From Criibacterium bergeronii (lineage in GTDB: Bacteria > Bacillota > Clostridia > Peptostreptococcales > Filifactoraceae): a stretch of DNA of 42,237 nucleotides. The translations under genes were made by a program, and so were the position numbers. Positions 1 through 7,248 of this stretch are shown in pieces (the first letter of the stretch is position 1; every line of letters begins with the position of its first letter). The DNA is taken from the NCBI RefSeq assembly GCF_001693775.2, contig NZ_MBEW02000017.1, forward strand, positions 1-42,237, read 5' to 3'. Below the pieces are notes generated by a model. The model did not search any database. It was given only the letters and a program-made list of their open reading frames with translations, and had not been told where the DNA came from.

Positions 1-53
1 CGGAACTGACAAAACTAATAGAAGCAGAAAAAGAAAAAGCTGAAAGTAAATAA
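1..53 (+). CDS. 3' end of an unidentified gene
   Basis: An open frame beginning at base 3 reads 16 codons, ending Glu-Ser-Lys before a TAA stop at 51-53. The tail is rich in Glu and Lys (ELTKLIEAEKEKAESK), as is common for a helical C-terminus. It lies 22 bases before the next start, so it may be co-transcribed with the DsrE-like gene. Too little is visible to name the protein, and the frame choice rests only on the good spacing to the next gene. Confidence 0.45.
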   Translation, partial: ELTKLIEAEKEKAESK

Positions 54-75
54 CAGTAAATTGAGGAGAATGACT

Positions 76-399
76 ATGAATGTAATATTTCATGTTGTAG
101 AAGCAGAAAAGTGGACAGCAACACTTGATAATGCAAGAGATATACTATCTAGAGAGCCACAGGCGAATATAGAAATAATAGCAATGTCTAAAGCTGCTGG
201 ACTATTTGGGTCATATAGTGGACAATCTTTTGAAGGACTGATTGGAAATCCAAGAGTTAAATTTGTAATTGGAACTAAGGGACTTATAGAAAATAATTTA
301 ACCAAGGAACTTCTTCCTCAAGGCATAGAAGTTGAAGAGTCTGCGATTACAAGAATAGCAAGGCTACAGACGCAAGGGTATGCTTATATTAGACTATAG
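76..399 (+). CDS. DsrE-like small protein
   Basis: A 107-residue protein resembling the DsrE/DsrF-like family, small soluble proteins with an alpha/beta fold related to sulfur-relay subunits. The family features visible are the opening strand (MNVIFHV) followed by Glu-x-x-Lys-Trp, a central hydrophobic strand before Ser-Lys-Ala-Ala-Gly, and the C-terminal run ending in Gly-Tyr-Ala-Tyr-Ile. I see no cysteine, so the sulfur-carrying Cys of true DsrE is missing and persulfide transfer is unlikely; the biochemical role is unknown. ATG 76 was chosen because the GAGGAG at 63-68 sits 7 bases upstream; ATG 70 and the in-frame TTG at 61 are too close to, or upstream of, that site. Confidence 0.7.
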   Translation: MNVIFHVVEAEKWTATLDNARDILSREPQANIEIIAMSKAAGLFGSYSGQSFEGLIGNPRVKFVIGTKGLIENNLTKELLPQGIEVEESAITRIARLQTQGYAYIRL

Positions 400-519
400 A
401 ATAAAGTAAAATATTTTGATATAATATTTTTATAAAATTTTCAAAATAGTTTTATTACTTACTAAATAGATATTATGTAAGTTGAAAAATAAAAAGTATA
501 AAAATTAGGGAGGCAATCA

Positions 520-1362
520 ATGAAAGTAGCAGTAATAGGCTCAGGAGTAATGGGCTCAGGAATAGCTCAGGTTATGGCAAAAGGAAATCAAGTTATAATT
601 AGAGATATAGCACCTCAGGCACTAGAAAAAGCACAAGCAAGCATCAAAAAAAATCTTGAAAAGATTGTTTCTAAGGGTAAAATGACTCAAGAAGAAATGG
701 ATACAACTATAGGAAATATATCTACATCATCAGATATTAACGATATAAAAGATTGTGATTTAGTCATAGAAGCCGCAACAGAAAATGAAAAAGTAAAACT
801 TGCAATATTCAAAGAGCTTGATGAAATTTGCGATGCAAAAACAATACTTGCATCTAACACATCTTCATTATCTATAACTGCAATTGGTGCAGCAACAAAA
901 AGACCTGAAAAAGTAATAGGAATGCACTTCTTTAACCCAGTACCAATGATGGCACTTGTAGAAGTTATAAAAGGCAAGATGACCGATGATGAAACTAACA
1001 GCAAAATAGTTGAATTATCTAAAGTAATAGGAAAAACTCCGGTACAAGTAGAAGAAGGACCTGGATTTGTAGTAAACAGAATATTAATACCAATGATAAA
1101 TGAAGCAGTTGGTATCTTAGCTGATGGCTTAGCAACTCCAGAAGATATAGACACAGCTATGAAACTTGGTGCAAACCATCCAATGGGACCTCTAGCTTTA
1201 GGAGATTTAGTAGGTTGGGATGTATGCCTTGCAATAATGGAAGTGCTTTATAATGAATTTGGAGATACTAAATACAGACCACATCCAATGATGAGAAAAT
1301 TAGTTCGCTCAGGTCAATTAGGAAGAAAAACAGGTAAGGGTATCTACGATTACAGCAAATAA
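520..1362 (+). CDS. hbd: 3-hydroxybutyryl-CoA dehydrogenase
   Basis: A 280-residue enzyme reducing acetoacetyl-CoA to 3-hydroxybutyryl-CoA with NAD(P)H, a step of clostridial butyrate formation or of short-chain fatty acid oxidation. The N-terminus carries the Rossmann dinucleotide motif GSGVMG at residues 7-12. The family's catalytic region is visible as [15 protein letters not shown], with the catalytic His in the HFFNP motif, followed by the [10 protein letters not shown] segment and a C-terminal helical domain ending in [11 protein letters not shown]. Length is typical (about 280). The start is fixed by GGGAGG 7 bases before ATG 520. None of its usual partners (crotonase, butyryl-CoA dehydrogenase, EtfAB, thiolase) is adjacent, so here it is a single-gene unit or the end of an operon that began off-window. 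Confidence 0.96.
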   Translation: MKVAVIGSGVMGSGIAQVMAKGNQVIIRDIAPQALEKAQASIKKNLEKIVSKGKMTQEEMDTTIGNISTSSDINDIKDCDLVIEAATENEKVKLAIFKELDEICDAKTILASNTSSLSITAIGAATKRPEKVIGMHFFNPVPMMALVEVIKGKMTDDETNSKIVELSKVIGKTPVQVEEGPGFVVNRILIPMINEAVGILADGLATPEDIDTAMKLGANHPMGPLALGDLVGWDVCLAIMEVLYNEFGDTKYRPHPMMRKLVRSGQLGRKTGKGIYDYSK

Positions 1363-1511
1363 ATTTTAATACTAAAATCCAAGAGGTTACTTTATTTATA
1401 TTTCTAGTTATACTCTAAAATTTGTGCGAAAGAACTTAACCAATACAGCTGGATTTTAAATTGTTGTAATAGTCAATAGTATGAAAATAATAAAACTTGT
1501 TATATGAAAAT

Positions 1512-1566
1512 AAAATGGACCATTTGATGTAGACTTTTAATTAGTCTACTTCGATTGGTCCATTTT
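1512..1566. terminator. Bidirectional two-tier terminator hairpin
   Basis: An 11-bp perfect outer stem (AAAATGGACCA at 1512-1522 with TGGTCCATTTT at 1556-1566) encloses a second perfect 7-bp stem (GTAGACT at 1529-1535 with AGTCTAC at 1543-1549). A-runs on one side and T-runs on the other allow termination of both convergent neighbours, hbd (+) and the PfkB kinase (-). The remaining bases 1363-1511 hold nothing else I can recognise. Confidence 0.85.
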
Positions 1567-1572
1567 ATAAAT

Positions 1573-2472
1573 CTATAACAAGTCTTTTTTTAGCTCTTTA
1601 AATTCAGATTTTGGTAAATCAGTACCACTTATACTTACGATTTTTGAGGCGACCTTATTAGCAAAGGCTACTGATTTTTTCATGTCATTTCCTGCGCAAA
1701 GTGATGATATAAGTCCTCCTGCGTGTGAGTCGCCAGCTCCTATGGTATCTACTACAACAGATTTAATAGGTTCAAGAAAAGTTTTTATTTTGCCATCAAA
1801 ATAAAATGCTCCATCTTTGCCACAGGTCACTACGATTATATTTTTTATTTTTTTGTAGAGTTTATTTAATGAAACGTCAATATCGTCATTTGCTCCAAGC
1901 TCTTTTAATTCTTTTTCGTTTAAATGTAAAATAGGAGAAACTTCAAAAATTTTATCCATCAATGATTTTTTTATAAGCTTTACCCTTGGACCGGGACAAA
2001 AAATTATTTGACCTTTAAAACTTTTAAGTGAACCTACTAATTCTTCTCCATCCTTGTCCTCTACTTCCAAGCCACATACATATATGTATGAGTAAGAGTT
2101 TAAGTCAAGATTTTCTAGCCAAGACTTATTAAATCTATATTCTGCACCATGATAGGAGATAAAACTTCTTTCACCGCCGTTTTCTACTATACAGTAACAA
2201 CAGCCATTTGTAAGCTCTGTATATATGCTGGTGTGAATATTTTTTTCTTTTAGTTTATTTTTTACAAAATCTCCGTATATTCCTTGACCAACTGGGGATA
2301 TAAAGTCATAAGGAATATCTAAATTGTGAAGTATGGAGACTACGTTGTAGGCACATCCTCCAAGATTAATATTTTGTGATTTAGCGTGCTCATCTTCACT
2401 GGTTTTTGGCATTTTATCCACATAAATCATTATGTCGCAGACTGTTGAGCCAATAATTAATGCTTTTTTCAT
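1573..2472 (-). CDS. PfkB-family carbohydrate kinase
   Basis: A 299-residue ribokinase/PfkB-family sugar or nucleoside kinase. The N-terminal family signature appears as the conserved GG pair in NLGGCAYNV (about residues 37-45), and the C-terminal signature as DTIGAGDSHAGGL (about residues 242-254), whose Gly-Ala-Gly-Asp holds the catalytic Asp and anion hole. The length matches the family. The substrate cannot be read from sequence: ribose, fructose, pseudouridine or another sugar are all possible. It appears monocistronic, reading toward the shared terminator. Its ribosome binding site AGAGG lies inside the perfect palindrome AGAGGCCTCT directly before the start. Confidence 0.9.
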   Translation of the reverse strand: MKKALIIGSTVCDIMIYVDKMPKTSEDEHAKSQNINLGGCAYNVVSILHNLDIPYDFISPVGQGIYGDFVKNKLKEKNIHTSIYTELTNGCCYCIVENGGERSFISYHGAEYRFNKSWLENLDLNSYSYIYVCGLEVEDKDGEELVGSLKSFKGQIIFCPGPRVKLIKKSLMDKIFEVSPILHLNEKELKELGANDDIDVSLNKLYKKIKNIIVVTCGKDGAFYFDGKIKTFLEPIKSVVVDTIGAGDSHAGGLISSLCAGNDMKKSVAFANKVASKIVSISGTDLPKSEFKELKKDLL

Positions 2473-2510
2473 TTAGAGGCCTCTTTAAATATAATTCATT
2501 TACATAAGAT

Positions 2511-2519
2511 ATTATACCA
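2511..2519 (-). promoter_or_regulatory. Extended -10 promoter of the PfkB kinase gene
   Basis: On the minus strand the sequence reads TGGTATAAT, an extended -10 element (TGn-TATAAT), about 40 bases before the kinase start. No good -35 box is apparent at the proper distance, which is acceptable for extended -10 promoters. Confidence 0.55.
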
Positions 2520-2525
2520 TCTAAA

Positions 2526-3176
2526 TCAACTGATTAGATAAAAATAATAACTGAAAAAATGAATTATTGCCGCTCCTAGTACAAAAAAGTGCCAAACTAT
2601 ATGATAAACCGGGTTTTTGCTTTTATAAAATATTGTGCCGACAGTGTATAATAATCCGCCTAATACTAATAATATTATAAATTTAACAGATTTTTCTAAT
2701 AGCAGTGGTTTGAAAATTATTATAGCAAACCAGCCCATGGCTATATACAAAATTACAGATATTTTTTTATATTTGTCATAGGAATTGTGAGTAATTATCT
2801 TAAATATTGTACCTCCTAATGCAAGTAGCCATATTGAGCAAAGTAGTAAAATACGCATATTTCCTGAGAAAATTGATGTTATAACAGGTGTATAAGAGCC
2901 GGCGATGAATAAAAATATTGCTGTATGGTCAAATATCCTTGCAAAAGCCTTTATTTTTTTGTTAAATGTGGCGTGATATATTGTGCTTGTCAAAAACATC
3001 AGTATAAAAAATGCTCCGTACACTATAAAGCTAGGTAGGTTTTTACTGCCTATTAATAGTGATTTGTTAATCATAAGTGTTAAAAAAACTATTCCAAGCA
3101 CCACGCCTGCAAAATGTGACAAGGTATTAAATGTTTCTATAACTAAGCTTTTTGCATCAAATTCATAGGTTTTCAT
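2526..3176 (-). CDS. Hemolysin III / PAQR-family membrane protein
   Basis: A protein of about 216 residues resembling the hemolysin III (YqfA/YplQ-like) branch of the PAQR family, integral membrane proteins with seven predicted helices. Visible hallmarks are NTLSHFAGVVLG near the N-terminus, STIYHATF in the second-to-third helix region, the FDHTAIFLFIAGSYTP motif, and HIVWHFFVLGAAIIHFF near the C-terminus; the conserved Ser, His and Asp residues of these motifs form a metal site in the superfamily. Despite the name, hemolytic activity is rarely shown. The start codons ATGATG overlap the stop of the upstream DUF1836 gene (ATGA). The second ATG (ending at 3176) has the better spacing to AGAGG, though the first (3179) is also usable. 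Confidence 0.9.
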   Translation of the reverse strand: MKTYEFDAKSLVIETFNTLSHFAGVVLGIVFLTLMINKSLLIGSKNLPSFIVYGAFFILMFLTSTIYHATFNKKIKAFARIFDHTAIFLFIAGSYTPVITSIFSGNMRILLLCSIWLLALGGTIFKIITHNSYDKYKKISVILYIAMGWFAIIIFKPLLLEKSVKFIILLVLGGLLYTVGTIFYKSKNPVYHIVWHFFVLGAAIIHFFSYYFYLIS

Positions 3177-3640
3177 CATTTGACCTCTTTAGTAGATAAA
3201 TAATTTTTTACATAGATATTATTGGCGATTGATTTTGTGGCACAAGAAAGATAGGTATTAATATCGGTATTGTGTATGGATTTTTCTTCTTTTACGGTAG
3301 ACACGTCTTTTTCTATTAAATCGCAAAACATATCGTAGGATTTTTCATAATCATAAATGGCAAGCATTAGGCTAATGCCTTTTTTTATTTCATCAATGGT
3401 GAAGATTTGTTTTAAAAGCGTTATTACAATTACGCTTGCTAAGTGCTGTTTGGTGTACTTTTTCTTTTCCGGCTTTGGGATAATTTTATTTTTTACATAA
3501 TTATTTACCATTGCCATGGTAATTGTCGCATCGTTTGGATTTAAAAAAATTTCCAGCTCAGCTTTGGCAATACTGCATAGCTGGTCATTATATAATGGGA
3601 AATCAGGTAAATGCTCCCATCTTGTAAGATTTGTTTTCAT
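3176..3640 (-). CDS. DUF1836 domain protein, probable regulator
   Basis: A 154-residue protein with the DUF1836 pattern. Its N-terminal half reads like a MerR-type winged helix: ITMAMVNNYVKN, then the Pro-Lys-Pro-Glu-Lys-Lys-Lys-Tyr-Thr turn, then a helix (about residues 64-80) and the segment TIDEIKKG. DUF1836 proteins are widespread in Firmicutes and presumed DNA-binding, but targets are generally unknown. The stop overlaps the start of the hemolysin III-like gene, so the two are translationally coupled and the regulator may control its own operon. A strong consensus-like promoter lies just upstream. Confidence 0.82.
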   Translation of the reverse strand: MKTNLTRWEHLPDFPLYNDQLCSIAKAELEIFLNPNDATITMAMVNNYVKNKIIPKPEKKKYTKQHLASVIVITLLKQIFTIDEIKKGISLMLAIYDYEKSYDMFCDLIEKDVSTVKEEKSIHNTDINTYLSCATKSIANNIYVKNYLSTKEVK

Positions 3641-3689
3641 TTATTTATACCTATAAAAATATTTAAAGTAATATCTAGTTTTAATAACT

Positions 3690-3718
3690 AGTATAATTCA
3701 TTTACAAAATTAGTTCAA
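3690..3718 (-). promoter_or_regulatory. Sigma-A-type promoter for the DUF1836 operon
   Basis: Reading the minus strand, TTGAAC (3718-3713) and TATACT (3695-3690) are separated by exactly 17 bases. This is about 50 bases upstream of the DUF1836 start and divergent from rsmI. Confidence 0.7.
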
Positions 3719-3772
3719 GGGAGATTTATAAATTTTTTAAACTATATTTTAAATGTGATTTTATTTATAATG

Positions 3773-3781
3773 TGGTATAAT
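3773..3781 (+). promoter_or_regulatory. Extended -10 promoter of rsmI
   Basis: TGGTATAAT is an extended -10 element 33 bases before the rsmI start codon. A clear -35 box is not visible, in keeping with extended -10 promoters. Confidence 0.55.
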
Positions 3782-3814
3782 AATAATCAAGAATATGAAT
3801 AAAAGGAGTATATC

Positions 3815-4639
3815 ATGTTATATATCTGTCCTACTCCTATAGGCAATCTTCAGGACATAACTATAAGAACCTTGGAGACTTTAAAAAGTGTAGACGAAAT
3901 TTATTGTGAGGATACTAGAAACACAATAAAATTATTAAATCACTACGAAATATCAAAACCGCTTTATTCCATGCACGAGCATAATGAAAATGAAAAATCC
4001 GAAGAAATAATAAATAAATTGTCTTTAGGAAAAAATATTGCCTATGTCAGCGATGCTGGTATGCCCGGCATATCAGACCCTGGTGCAATACTTATCAGAT
4101 ATTGTATAAAAAATGGTGCAGAGTTTACTACTTTGCCAGGAGCCAGTGCGTTTGTAGTGGCATTAGTTAGCAGTGGGTTAGATACAGCGGGATTTTTTTT
4201 CAAAGGCTTTTTAGATAGAAATAATGGCAAAAAAAAGCAGGAATTAAGAGAGCTTAGCGAATACAAAAATACAGTTATAATATATGAGTCTCCTAATAGG
4301 ACTGCAAGCACTATAAAAAGCATCTATGAAATTTTTGGAGACAGGAATGTAGTTATTGCAAGAGAAATCAGTAAAAAATTTGAGGAATATATAAGAGGAA
4401 GTCTACGTCAAGTAAATGAGCAGCTTGAAAAAGGCGACTTAGGGATAAAAGGCGAGGTAATAATCCTAGTAGAGGGTAAAAAAGAGATTAAAGAGCAAAT
4501 CAGCGAAAAAGACATACTTAATGAGCTTGAAAAAAATATTAAGCTTGGTTTGTCTCAAAAGGATGCAATAAAGGTTACCGCATCAAATTTAAAGGTTTCA
4601 AAAAATACAGTGTATAGCTTATCTATTAATAATAATTAA
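3815..4639 (+). CDS. rsmI: 16S rRNA cytidine-1402 2'-O-methyltransferase
   Basis: A 274-residue tetrapyrrole-methylase-fold enzyme that 2'-O-methylates C1402 in the 16S rRNA decoding site using S-adenosylmethionine. Family motifs are clear: the N-terminal LYICPTPIGNLQDIT, the EDTRNT motif, the AYVSDAGMPGISDPG loop that binds the cofactor, the LPGASAFVVALVSSGL segment and the YESPNR motif. The C-terminal 60 residues form the usual small extension. AAAGGAG lies 7 bases before ATG 3815. It starts a short run with the two unfamiliar genes downstream. Confidence 0.96.
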   Translation: MLYICPTPIGNLQDITIRTLETLKSVDEIYCEDTRNTIKLLNHYEISKPLYSMHEHNENEKSEEIINKLSLGKNIAYVSDAGMPGISDPGAILIRYCIKNGAEFTTLPGASAFVVALVSSGLDTAGFFFKGFLDRNNGKKKQELRELSEYKNTVIIYESPNRTASTIKSIYEIFGDRNVVIAREISKKFEEYIRGSLRQVNEQLEKGDLGIKGEVIILVEGKKEIKEQISEKDILNELEKNIKLGLSQKDAIKVTASNLKVSKNTVYSLSINNN

Positions 4640-4667
4640 TAGTTTATTTTCATTTAAAGGGATGGAT

Positions 4668-5339
4668 ATGTGTATGTCTGTAAAAAATAATTTTATATCC
4701 TATAGTAAATTGGTGAAATCGTCACTAAAAAATTATCTTTCTTGTAGAAATGTTGTCTATTCTAATGAAGTAAAAGGGATAGAAGAAATATTCCTTGGGA
4801 AAAGTATTATTAATAAATTAAAAAATACTAAGGTAAAATATAAGTTTAGCCTGATAGATAATTTTTTAAAAATGAAATCATTTTTGCAAACGGATTTAGC
4901 TCTGTTAAATGAAAATAAAACAAGTGACCTAAACTGCAAAACCAACCCATTTAGACAACATTATTCATTTAATACATCTTTTGGGGTATCAGGTTCATAT
5001 ACTTCATTTAGTTCACATAATTCTTACAGTTATAACAGCTCTTACGGGTTATACACCTCACTTGTAAATGTAAATTCATATAAAAAATCATATTCACCCT
5101 CTTATGGTTCGTTTAGTTATTATGCAAACAGCTATAATTACAAATATAAAAGCTTTGCCGGAAGCTCTGAGACATATGCACAAGAAGTTTTAAATGATGA
5201 GAATTACTTTGAAAAAAGCAAGGTGGAGTTAATAAAAAAAATTGATGTAAGAGCGGAATATAAAAATGAATATTTGTATAGAGCGTCAAATATAAAGCAA
5301 GAATTTTTTGTGATGGGTTATGGACTGGAGCTGATATGA
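4668..5339 (+). CDS. Ser/Tyr/Phe-rich low-complexity protein, unknown function
   Basis: I do not recognise this protein of about 223 residues. It has three parts: a basic, helix-prone N-terminal region (about 1-100); a low-complexity middle (4968-5177) in which 70 residues contain 21 Ser, 14 Tyr and 5 Phe with many Asn and Gly, including local SYG-type words (NSSYGLY, SPSYGSF); and a charged C-terminal tail (about 172-223). There is no signal peptide or membrane segment, so it is probably cytoplasmic. AAGGG at 4657-4661 favours ATG 4668; ATG 4662 is too close to it and ATG 4674 also possible. The stop overlaps the next start (ATGA), so it is translationally coupled to the glycosyltransferase-like gene, suggesting joint function. 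Substrate, scaffold and condensate-forming roles are all open. Confidence 0.75.
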   Translation: MCMSVKNNFISYSKLVKSSLKNYLSCRNVVYSNEVKGIEEIFLGKSIINKLKNTKVKYKFSLIDNFLKMKSFLQTDLALLNENKTSDLNCKTNPFRQHYSFNTSFGVSGSYTSFSSHNSYSYNSSYGLYTSLVNVNSYKKSYSPSYGSFSYYANSYNYKYKSFAGSSETYAQEVLNDENYFEKSKVELIKKIDVRAEYKNEYLYRASNIKQEFFVMGYGLELI

Positions 5340-6181
5340 TAGAGCAAGGTGGATTAAGAGCATTTAACACTGTATGGAGTAGACCGACAAATCTAAAAGA
5401 GGACTTCATGATTAGGGATTATGATTTATTAGTTACAGCTTTATCTGCGTTAAATTGGAGAAAAAATAATGGCAAGATAACATTATTTGCTGATAAATAT
5501 GCCACCAACTATTTTAATAGGCTAAATATGCTTAGCCTTTGGGACAAGGTTGAGGAAATACCTTATGATTTAGGTATAAACCCAAAAATGTACTGGGCTG
5601 GGGCGAAATTATTTGCTCTAAAAAAAATGCAAGCTCCATGCGTCATGATGGATACAGATATGATAGTGTGGCAAAATCTACAAAATATTTTGAATTCAGA
5701 CATTTGCTCAGCCCATAGTGAGCCACTTATCACTGAGGTATACAAGCCTAAGGAGTATTTTAAAATGAAGGAGGCTTTTGACTTTGATGAGTTGTCGTTT
5801 AACGTTTATGCCTCAAATACAGCCATATTATATATAGCCGACATGGACTTCAAAAAATATTATACCGATTTAGCAATTGAGTTTATGCAAAAATCTGAGG
5901 ACGTGGACGATACACTCAGCTACATGGTATTTGCAGAGCAAAGGCTATTATCAATGTGTGCTTACAAAAAAAATAAACAAATTAAGTATATACTGGAATT
6001 TCCAAAGGCTATAGGAAACCAACAGCTCTTGACCCATATTTGGGGTTATAAAAAAATACTTGCAGAGAATACTTACGAAAAAATGAAGTTTTGTAAAAGA
6101 ACAGTTAAAAGATTAAGAAATGATTTTTATGAAGAAACTGAAAAGTTTTTGGCAAATGATATTTTTAAAAGATATATGTAA
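5336..6181 (+). CDS. DXD-containing glycosyltransferase-like protein
   Basis: A 281-residue protein that looks like a GT-A-type nucleotide-sugar transferase, close in feel to DUF6734-type proteins. After an N-terminal region aligning with the nucleotide-binding half (ITLFADKYATNYF, about residues 44-56) comes MMDTDMIVW (about 102-110), whose Asp-Thr-Asp is a good DXD metal/sugar-nucleotide motif. The remainder (ICSAHSEPL, then SNTAILYI) fits an acceptor half of such folds. No membrane segment is seen. Its start overlaps the stop of the Ser/Tyr-rich gene by ATGA, so the two are co-translated. The sugar donor and acceptor are unknown; the neighbour is a plausible protein acceptor, but that is inference. 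Confidence 0.68.
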   Translation: MIEQGGLRAFNTVWSRPTNLKEDFMIRDYDLLVTALSALNWRKNNGKITLFADKYATNYFNRLNMLSLWDKVEEIPYDLGINPKMYWAGAKLFALKKMQAPCVMMDTDMIVWQNLQNILNSDICSAHSEPLITEVYKPKEYFKMKEAFDFDELSFNVYASNTAILYIADMDFKKYYTDLAIEFMQKSEDVDDTLSYMVFAEQRLLSMCAYKKNKQIKYILEFPKAIGNQQLLTHIWGYKKILAENTYEKMKFCKRTVKRLRNDFYEETEKFLANDIFKRYM

Positions 6182-6237
6182 AATTTAGATGTTTACTAAA
6201 CTTAGCGTTAATATTAATTCAAAAAAATCTCACAAAT

Positions 6238-6267
6238 TTTACATTTATTTAATATTTGTGATATAAT
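6238..6267 (+). promoter_or_regulatory. Promoter of the ispA-dxs operon
   Basis: TTTACA (6238-6243) and TATAAT (6262-6267) are 18 bases apart. Transcription would start near 6274, which excludes the TTG at 6275 as the ispA start and supports ATG 6341. Confidence 0.65.
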
Positions 6268-6340
6268 CTATGGGTTGTCGAAACTAATTATTTATATTAA
6301 TAAGGCAATTAGAATTAAAATTTTTAAAAAATGGTGGGAC

Positions 6341-7234
6341 ATGGATAGAATTGAAAGGCTAAAAAAGGACGCTGCTGTAATAGAAGATAGGATAAAAAAG
6401 CTGCTGGATATTCATTTGAAATATTCCGGTATCATAATTGACGCTATGAAATATTCTTCCCTTTCCGGAGGCAAAAGGCTAAGACCAAGTCTGTTTTTAG
6501 AGCTTTTAAGAGCCTGCAATGTCTATGAAGAAAAATATTTAGATATAGCGTGTGCAATCGAATTTATTCATACCTATTCATTGATACATGATGACTTGCC
6601 GGCTATGGATAATGACGACTATAGGAGAGGGACACTCACCTCTCACAAAAAGTTTGGAGAAAATATAGCGATTTTAGCAGGTGATGCCTTGCTAAATTTT
6701 GCGTATGAAATTTTACTGAGATTTATCTGCGAAAATAATGGAGAAAACCAAAATGTTGCTAGAGCCTGCTTATATATAGCTAATAATTCAGGCATTTATG
6801 GCATGATTGGTGGGCAAGTAAGCGATGTGACCACAGAAAAAAAAGATATAGAAACAGAGCAACTAGTTTATATACATGAACACAAGACGGCAAAATTGAT
6901 AGAGGCATCTATTGTATCGGCTGCGATGCTGTCAAACCTTTCTGAGCAACAAATCAAACATTTTGAAAACTATGCAAGAAATCTTGGCTTGGCTTTTCAG
7001 ATTTCCGATGATATTTTAGATGTTGTAGGCGATACAAAAAAATTGGGTAAATCTATAGGTAAAGATGTCGCTGAAGGGAAAAATACATTCCCAAAATATT
7101 ATGGAATAAACAAATCTATAGATATACTTTTGCAGCACATTAAAGAATGTAAGGACGCATTAAAAGCAACAAACATTCCTAATCTTGATTTTTTTGAACA
7201 AACTGCTGATTATTTGTCACAGCGTAATAGCTGA
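6341..7234 (+). CDS. ispA: Polyprenyl (farnesyl) diphosphate synthase
   Basis: A trans-prenyltransferase of about 297 residues that condenses isopentenyl diphosphate with allylic diphosphates, most likely giving farnesyl diphosphate. The first aspartate-rich motif DDLPAMD lies at about residues 84-90 and the second, DDILD, at about 223-227; GGKRLRP is the isopentenyl diphosphate-binding segment. The length fits bacterial FPP synthases when ATG 6341 is used; the open frame extends upstream to a TTG at 6275, but that sits at the predicted transcription start and lacks a ribosome site. GGTGGG before ATG 6341 is only 2 bases away, so initiation may be weak. dxs follows after 14 bases. The usual upstream xseA-xseB pair is absent. 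Confidence 0.93.
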   Translation: MDRIERLKKDAAVIEDRIKKLLDIHLKYSGIIIDAMKYSSLSGGKRLRPSLFLELLRACNVYEEKYLDIACAIEFIHTYSLIHDDLPAMDNDDYRRGTLTSHKKFGENIAILAGDALLNFAYEILLRFICENNGENQNVARACLYIANNSGIYGMIGGQVSDVTTEKKDIETEQLVYIHEHKTAKLIEASIVSAAMLSNLSEQQIKHFENYARNLGLAFQISDDILDVVGDTKKLGKSIGKDVAEGKNTFPKYYGINKSIDILLQHIKECKDALKATNIPNLDFFEQTADYLSQRNS

Positions 7235-7248
7235 TTATAGGTAATAAA

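Noticed and set aside
6275-6340. TTG start extending IspA by 22 residues
   Set aside because: The TTG lies at the predicted transcription start of a good promoter and has no ribosome site; the shorter form matches family length.
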